A stretch of DNA of 64,000 nucleotides, taken from the NCBI RefSeq assembly GCF_014649495.1, contig NZ_BMTD01000004.1:62001-126000 (forward strand), written 5' to 3'. Positions within the stretch are counted from its first letter, which is position 1; every line of letters starts with the position of its first letter. A model generated the notes under the pieces. The model had not been told where the DNA came from, did no database searches, and saw only the letters and a list, made by a program, of their open reading frames with translations. This document shows positions 60,441 to 64,000 of the stretch, in pieces. The position numbers and the translations under genes were made by a program. Source of the DNA: Streptomyces filipinensis. GTDB lineage: Bacteria; Actinomycetota; Actinomycetes; Streptomycetales; Streptomycetaceae.

Positions 60441-60953
60441 CAGGACCCGCCGGGCCAGCACCTGGCCCGGCCAGTCGTCCTCGCCGACCGTGAAGGGCTC
60501 GGTGCGGGTGAAGCCGTTGTTCTCGTAGTACGCGACCAGCTTGCCGTCGTCGCCCGCGTAGCAGTCCACGCGCAGCAGCGAGATCCCGGCCCGCCGGGTC
60601 TCCTCGGCCGCGTGCGCGAGCAGCGCGGCACCGGCACCGAGGCCCCTGAAGCGGCTGTCGGTGGCGAAGAGGTGGATGTACCGCTCGGGCTCGTCGGCGG
60701 GCTCCAGGTACGAGCCCGGGGCCTTGCTGAGGGTGAGCGTGGCCGCCGGGGCGCCGTCCACCTCGGCTATGTACGGCGTGCCCGCGCCGGTGATCTGGTG
60801 CACCAGCTCCACGGCCCGCTCGTTCGTCGACCAGGGCTCGGTGCCCCACTGACCGGTACGGCCCTGTGAGACGAGCCACTCCACAGCGCTGTCGAGCATG
60901 CCGAGGATCAGGGGGGCGTCGGCGGGGCCGCCTGTGCGCAGGGTGATCGTCAT
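60438..60953 (-). CDS. GNAT-family N-acetyltransferase
   Basis: 171 residues. Acetyl-CoA-binding region FRGLGAGAALLAHAAEETRR (Arg/Gly-x-x-Gly-x-Gly/Ala), preceded by IHLFATDSRF and followed by VDCYAGDDGKLVAYYENNGF. The N-terminal LRTGGPADAPLILGMLDSAVEW is usual. Substrate unknown. The frame is open far upstream over the phosphodiesterase gene; the ATG at 60953 is chosen. Divergent from thpR with 39 bases between starts. Confidence 0.88.
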   Translation of the reverse strand: MTITLRTGGPADAPLILGMLDSAVEWLVSQGRTGQWGTEPWSTNERAVELVHQITGAGTPYIAEVDGAPAATLTLSKAPGSYLEPADEPERYIHLFATDSRFRGLGAGAALLAHAAEETRRAGISLLRVDCYAGDDGKLVAYYENNGFTRTEPFTVGEDDWPGQVLARRVL

Positions 60954-60992
60954 GGGCCCATCATGCCGACCGTCGTCTGCGAAGGTGAAGGA

Positions 60993-61565
60993 ATGAGACT
61001 CTTCGCCGCGGTGCTCCCGCCGGAGCGCGTCGTCCACGAACTCGCCGCCGAAGTGGCCCGGTTGAAGCGGCTGCCCGATGCGGATCGGCTGCGCTGGACC
61101 GGGCGGCCGGGCTGGCACTTCACCCTCGCCTTCTACGGCGAGGTCGCCGACGACCTCGTACCGGACCTGTCGGACCGGCTGGCCCGTGCGGCCCACCGCA
61201 CGGCCCCCTTCGCCCTGGCCCTGTCCGGCGGCGGCCAGTTCGGGCACGGCAAGGCCCTGTGGACGGGCGCGTCGGGCGAGGTGGAGGCGCTGCGGCTGCT
61301 GGCCGACCGGGCGGAGTCGGCGGCGCGCAAGGCGGGCGTGCCGATGGGGGAGCACCGGCGGTACAAGGCCCACCTGACGGTGGCACGCAGCCGGGACTCG
61401 GTGGACGTACGGCCGTACGTGGAGGTGCTGCGTGCCTTCGGCGGACGCCCCTGGACCGTGGACGAGCTGGTCCTGGTCCGCAGCCACCTGCCGCGGTCCG
61501 GAGTGGCGGGGGAGCAGCCCCGGTACGAGGCGGTTGCCCGCTGGGAGCTCGGCGGGGTTGGTTAG
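60993..61565 (+). CDS. thpR: RNA 2',3'-cyclic phosphodiesterase (2'-5' RNA ligase-like, ThpR)
   Basis: 190 residues of the 2H phosphoesterase fold. The two catalytic His-x-Thr motifs are present in WHFTLAFYG and KAHLTVARS, on an RLFAAVLPP N terminus typical of the family. It opens 2',3'-cyclic phosphates in RNA and can ligate 2'-5' tRNA halves in vitro. Start ATG 60993 has GAAGGTGAAGG upstream; a longer frame to 60963 overlaps the divergent promoter. Confidence 0.9.
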   Translation: MRLFAAVLPPERVVHELAAEVARLKRLPDADRLRWTGRPGWHFTLAFYGEVADDLVPDLSDRLARAAHRTAPFALALSGGGQFGHGKALWTGASGEVEALRLLADRAESAARKAGVPMGEHRRYKAHLTVARSRDSVDVRPYVEVLRAFGGRPWTVDELVLVRSHLPRSGVAGEQPRYEAVARWELGGVG

Positions 61566-61575
61566 GCTCGGTGGC

Positions 61576-61662
61576 GTGGACCCGAAAACCCGGAACCGGA
61601 TCATGGCCGGTGTGCTTGTGCTGATGTTCGTCGTGGTGGCCGTGGCGGCGGCCGTCAAGTAG
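61576..61662 (+). CDS. 28-residue single-helix membrane peptide
   Basis: Encodes a polar start (DPKTRNRI) followed by MAGVLVLMFVVVAVAAAVK, a single membrane helix ending in Lys. GTG 61576 lies seven bases after TAGGCT (61563-61568), a -10-like box, consistent with a leaderless transcript. It sits 10 bases after thpR. Similar very short helices are common and conserved in Streptomyces by my recollection; function unknown. Confidence 0.5.
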   Translation: MDPKTRNRIMAGVLVLMFVVVAVAAAVK

Positions 61663-61698
61663 CGGTGTGACGATGGCGCGGCGGGGAACTGCGGCCGG

Positions 61699-61765
61699 TA
61701 CGCCGGGTGTGGGCCCGTCGTGGCCGGTCGCGCAGTTCCCCGCGCCCCTCGGGGGCGCCGCCCTC
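61699..61765. repeat. Dispersed Streptomyces intergenic repeat, copy B
   Basis: ACGCCGGGTGTGGGCCCG, TCGTGGCCGGTCGCGCAG, then TTCCCCGCGCCCCTCGGGGG. Aligns along its whole length with copy A at 60378. It lies before the converging aldo/keto reductase gene. Confidence 0.65.
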
Positions 61766-61783
61766 ACGCAGCTGTGAACCGCG

Positions 61784-62785
61784 TCACCAGGCGAAGGCCT
61801 CCGGAGACGGACCCGGCCCCGGGAAGACCTCGTCCAGGCCGGCCAGCAGCTCGTCGCCCAGCTCCAGCTCCACGGCCCTGAGCGCCGACTCCAGCTGCGC
61901 GGCGGTGCGCGGGCCGACGATCGGGCCGGTCACGCCGGGCCGGGTCAGCAGCCAGGCCAGGGCCACCTCGCCGGGCTCCAGGCCGTGCTTGCCGACCAGG
62001 TCCTCGTACGCCTGGACCTGGGCGCGGGCGGCGGGGTCCTTGAGGGTGTCGGCGGCCCGGCCGGAGGCGCGGCGACCGCCCTCGACCTCCTTCTTGATGA
62101 TCCCGCCGAGCAGTCCGCCGTGCAGCGGCGACCAGGGGATGACCCCGAGGCCGTAGTCCTGCGCGGCGGGGACGACCTCCATCTCGGCGCGCCGCTCGGC
62201 GAGGTTGTACAGGCACTGCTCGCTGACGAGACCGAGGGTGCCGCGCCGGGCGGCGGTCTCGTTCGCCTGGGCGATCTTGTAGCCGGGGAAGTTGGACGAA
62301 CCGGCGTAGAGGATCTTGCCCTGCTGGACCAGGGTGTCGATCGCCTGCCAGATCTCCTCGAACGGCGTGTTCCGGTCGATGTGGTGGAACTGGTAGAGGT
62401 CGATGTGGTCGGTCTGCAGCCGCTTCAGGCTGGCGTCCACGGCCCGGCGGATGTTCAGCGCGGAGAGCCTGTCGTGGTTGGGCCAGGCGGGCTGACCGGG
62501 CTGGGCGTCGGTGGCCATGTTGCCGTAGACCTTGGTGGCGAGGACGACCTTGTCGCGGCGCTCGCCGCCCTTGGCGAACCAGTTGCCGATGATGGTCTCG
62601 GTCCGGCCCTTGTTCTCCCCCCACCCGTACACGTTGGCGGTGTCGAAGAAGTTGATCCCCGCGTCCAGCGCCGCGTCCATGATCGCGTGGCTGTCGGCCT
62701 CGTCGGTCTGCGGCCCGAAGTTCATCGTCCCGAGAACGAGTCGGCTGACCTTGAGTCCCGTGCGTCCTAGCTGCGTGTACTCCAT
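61784..62785 (-). CDS. Aldo/keto reductase
   Basis: 333-residue NADPH-dependent TIM-barrel reductase. The catalytic tetrad can be seen: Asp and Tyr in FFDTANVYGWGENKG, Lys in VVLATKVYG, His in LYQFHHIDR. The cofactor region is near the C terminus (VTGPIVGPRTAAQLESALRA). It reduces aldehydes or ketones; the close group includes broad-specificity oxidoreductases, substrate unknown. The ATG has AGAGGACC upstream. Single-gene unit. Confidence 0.92.
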   Translation of the reverse strand: MEYTQLGRTGLKVSRLVLGTMNFGPQTDEADSHAIMDAALDAGINFFDTANVYGWGENKGRTETIIGNWFAKGGERRDKVVLATKVYGNMATDAQPGQPAWPNHDRLSALNIRRAVDASLKRLQTDHIDLYQFHHIDRNTPFEEIWQAIDTLVQQGKILYAGSSNFPGYKIAQANETAARRGTLGLVSEQCLYNLAERRAEMEVVPAAQDYGLGVIPWSPLHGGLLGGIIKKEVEGGRRASGRAADTLKDPAARAQVQAYEDLVGKHGLEPGEVALAWLLTRPGVTGPIVGPRTAAQLESALRAVELELGDELLAGLDEVFPGPGPSPEAFAW

Positions 62786-62833
62786 GGTCCTCTAGCCAAC
62801 GGCTTGAAGTGCGCTCTACGCAAGCGAGTTGGG

Positions 62834-63418
62834 CTAGTCGCGGGGGAAGTCGCCGGTTTTGAGGGTGAGGCCGAGGGGGGTCGTGGTCATGTCGACATCC
62901 GCTCCGAAGGCGACCGTCAGTTCGCTGACGTACTCGCCGTCCTTCGGCTGGCTGCAGAGGTGGCACTTGCCCTGGTAGGGATCGGCGACGAGGTAGACGG
63001 GCACCTCGGCGGTGGCGTAGGCCGTCTTCTTGGGGCCGTAGTCGTTGTGTCCCGTGCCCTTGGAGATGACCTCCGCGACGAACGCGACGTCCTCGCAGCG
63101 CCAGAGGCCCCCGGGCGTCTTCTCGGCGCCCTCGGCCACGAGTGTGACGTCGGAGCAGAAGCCGTTGAGGTGGCCCGGGTAGTCGATCCGGACGTCCGAC
63201 TTGACGCGCTTGCGCGGGTACTTGGTGCGCAGCTGCTCATAGATGTCGGCGATGATCTCCCAGCGGGTGTCCCGCTGCGGCGACATGAAGATGGCCCCCT
63301 CGACGATGTCGACCTTGTATCCCTCGGGGGTGGTCCGCTCAAGCGACTCGAACAGGTCGTCCAGAGTCAGCTCGCCGCTCTCCTCGGCCATCTCGATCCT
63401 GTCTTCAAGGACGGTCAT
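62834..63418 (-). CDS. Uma2-family (DUF820) nuclease-like protein
   Basis: 194 residues of the PD-(D/E)xK-like Uma2 family, abundant in Streptomyces and cyanobacteria. Core: YKVDIVEGAIFMSPQRDTRW (Glu), SDVRIDYPGHLNGFCSDVTLVAEG (Asp), and VAFVAEVISKGTGHNDYGPK with the Glu-x-x-Ser-Lys catalytic-type motif. Biological role unknown; restriction-like activity is only presumed. ATG 63418 follows GGAGGAG at 7 bases. Lies between the reductase and the SGNH gene, same strand. Confidence 0.85.
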   Translation of the reverse strand: MTVLEDRIEMAEESGELTLDDLFESLERTTPEGYKVDIVEGAIFMSPQRDTRWEIIADIYEQLRTKYPRKRVKSDVRIDYPGHLNGFCSDVTLVAEGAEKTPGGLWRCEDVAFVAEVISKGTGHNDYGPKKTAYATAEVPVYLVADPYQGKCHLCSQPKDGEYVSELTVAFGADVDMTTTPLGLTLKTGDFPRD

Positions 63419-63506
63419 CGTGGCGCTCCTCCCCGGCTGCCCCACGCACGAGTGCAGCCGCGCGGTTCAACGATACGCACGGTGACCGGGGCACGCCGGA
63501 ATCAGG

Positions 63507-64000
63507 TCAACCTGTTCCCGCCCCGTACGTCTGTCCGACCCCCCACGCCTCCCACATCGCCCCCGCGAAGGCCTCCGCGATCCGGTGTTCCCCGCTCGCG
63601 TTGGGATGCGTGCCGTCGTAGGTGTCGGTGTGGATGTCGTACGACTGGGGCGGCGAGGCCAGCAGGATCGGTGAGCGGGGTTCGTCCAGGTCGGCGACCG
63701 TCTTGGCGAGCAGGACGTTGAAGAGGTCCACCTGCTCGGCGAAGGAGGCGTCCGCCTCGGCCCGGATGTTCGGGATGACCGGGAGCAGGACCATGCGGAT
63801 GCGCGGGGCGGCCTCGCGGGCACCGGTGACGAAGGCGCGCACGTTCTGCGCCGTCTGTTCGGCGTTGGTGTAGAAGCCCAGGTCGATCAGGCCGAGGGAG
63901 ACCAGGAGGACGTCCGCCCGGTGCCGTCGCAGCGCGTCGCCGATCAGCGGTGCCATGTGCAGCCAGCCCTCGCCCCAGCCCGCCAGGTGGTGGCGCGGGA
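63507..64000 (-). CDS. SGNH/GDSL hydrolase, 3' part
   Basis: The C-terminal 164 residues of an SGNH-fold esterase; the N terminus with the catalytic Ser lies beyond the right edge. Visible: HRADVLLVSLGLIDLGFYTN (block III-like, with the Asn replaced by a Leu-Gly-Leu-Ile sequence), RIRMVLLPVIPNIRAEADAS, and the catalytic Asp-x-x-His of block V in YDGTHPNASGEHRIAEAF. It hydrolyses esters, possibly acetylated sugars or lipids. The reading frame continues to base 64000 without a stop. Confidence 0.85.
   Translation of the reverse strand, partial: PRHHLAGWGEGWLHMAPLIGDALRRHRADVLLVSLGLIDLGFYTNAEQTAQNVRAFVTGAREAAPRIRMVLLPVIPNIRAEADASFAEQVDLFNVLLAKTVADLDEPRSPILLASPPQSYDIHTDTYDGTHPNASGEHRIAEAFAGAMWEAWGVGQTYGAGTG

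Overview
The window is chromosomal DNA of a Streptomyces species. Base composition is very G+C rich with strong third-position GC. GTG and TTG starts are frequent, and many genes have a -10-like TANNNT box 6-8 bases before the start codon with no Shine-Dalgarno sequence (apparent leaderless transcripts). The gene order matches what I know of the Streptomyces core chromosome around nagKA, cdgB, otsAB, thrC, groEL2 and mqnBD. I recognise no rRNA, tRNA, CRISPR array or intact insertion sequence.

Layout. 1-3.3 kb: end of a flavin reductase, the diguanylate cyclase cdgB, and a membrane-anchored carbohydrate-binding protein. 3.3-8.2 kb: amino-sugar block (PfkB-type kinase, nagA, nagK) with a divergent orphan sugar-binding lipoprotein; two DasR-type (dre) sites lie between nagK and the lipoprotein. 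8.2-11.6 kb: otsB and otsA converging, and glucosyl-3-phosphoglycerate synthase. 11.8-13.5 kb: thrC behind a SAM-I riboswitch, translationally coupled to a CysO-type sulfur carrier. 13.9-16 kb: cold-shock gene, then groEL2 with CIRCE sites. 16-21.8 kb: MFS exporter, remnant of a regulatory gene, Old Yellow Enzyme, carboxylesterase, methyltransferase. 21.8-25.2 kb: rpiR-murQ-murP-like operon for N-acetylmuramic acid, with paired operators at its head. 25.2-31.3 kb: small conserved proteins, MDMPI-GNAT fusion, HD hydrolase, cutC behind a dre-like site, and a HelD/HelR-like helicase.

31.5-34.2 kb is the main accessory element: a compact lasso-peptide cluster (precursor, cyclase, leader-binding B1, leader peptidase B2) whose 36-residue precursor belongs to the citrulassin family. 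34.6-43 kb: small protein, GT87 mannosyltransferase, XPB helicase with its partner protein, HAAS-domain membrane protein, HAD phosphatase, second cold-shock protein. 43-46.7 kb: MFS-DUF2771-mqnB-mqnD operon of the futalosine menaquinone route. 47-51.5 kb: DUF3027 protein and a 1087-residue sacsin/HSP90-type ATPase. 51.5-53.7 kb: tandem family of secreted proteins, the first copy decayed. 53.8-64 kb: P-type ATPase, NCS2 purine permease, MarR/MFS pair, RNA 2',3'-cyclic phosphodiesterase, aldo/keto reductase, Uma2-type protein and the end of an SGNH hydrolase.

The metabolic theme is cell-wall amino-sugar recycling. MurNAc-6-P made by the PTS is converted by MurQ to GlcNAc-6-P, which NagA deacetylates; GlcNAc is phosphorylated by NagK. 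DasR-like sites at nagK and upstream of cutC suggest that cutC belongs to the same regulon. The items most worth following are the citrulassin-type cluster next to an RNA-polymerase-directed helicase, the SAM riboswitch on a threonine synthase gene, the perfect CRP-type palindrome upstream of cdgB, and the overlapping CIRCE half-sites at groEL2.
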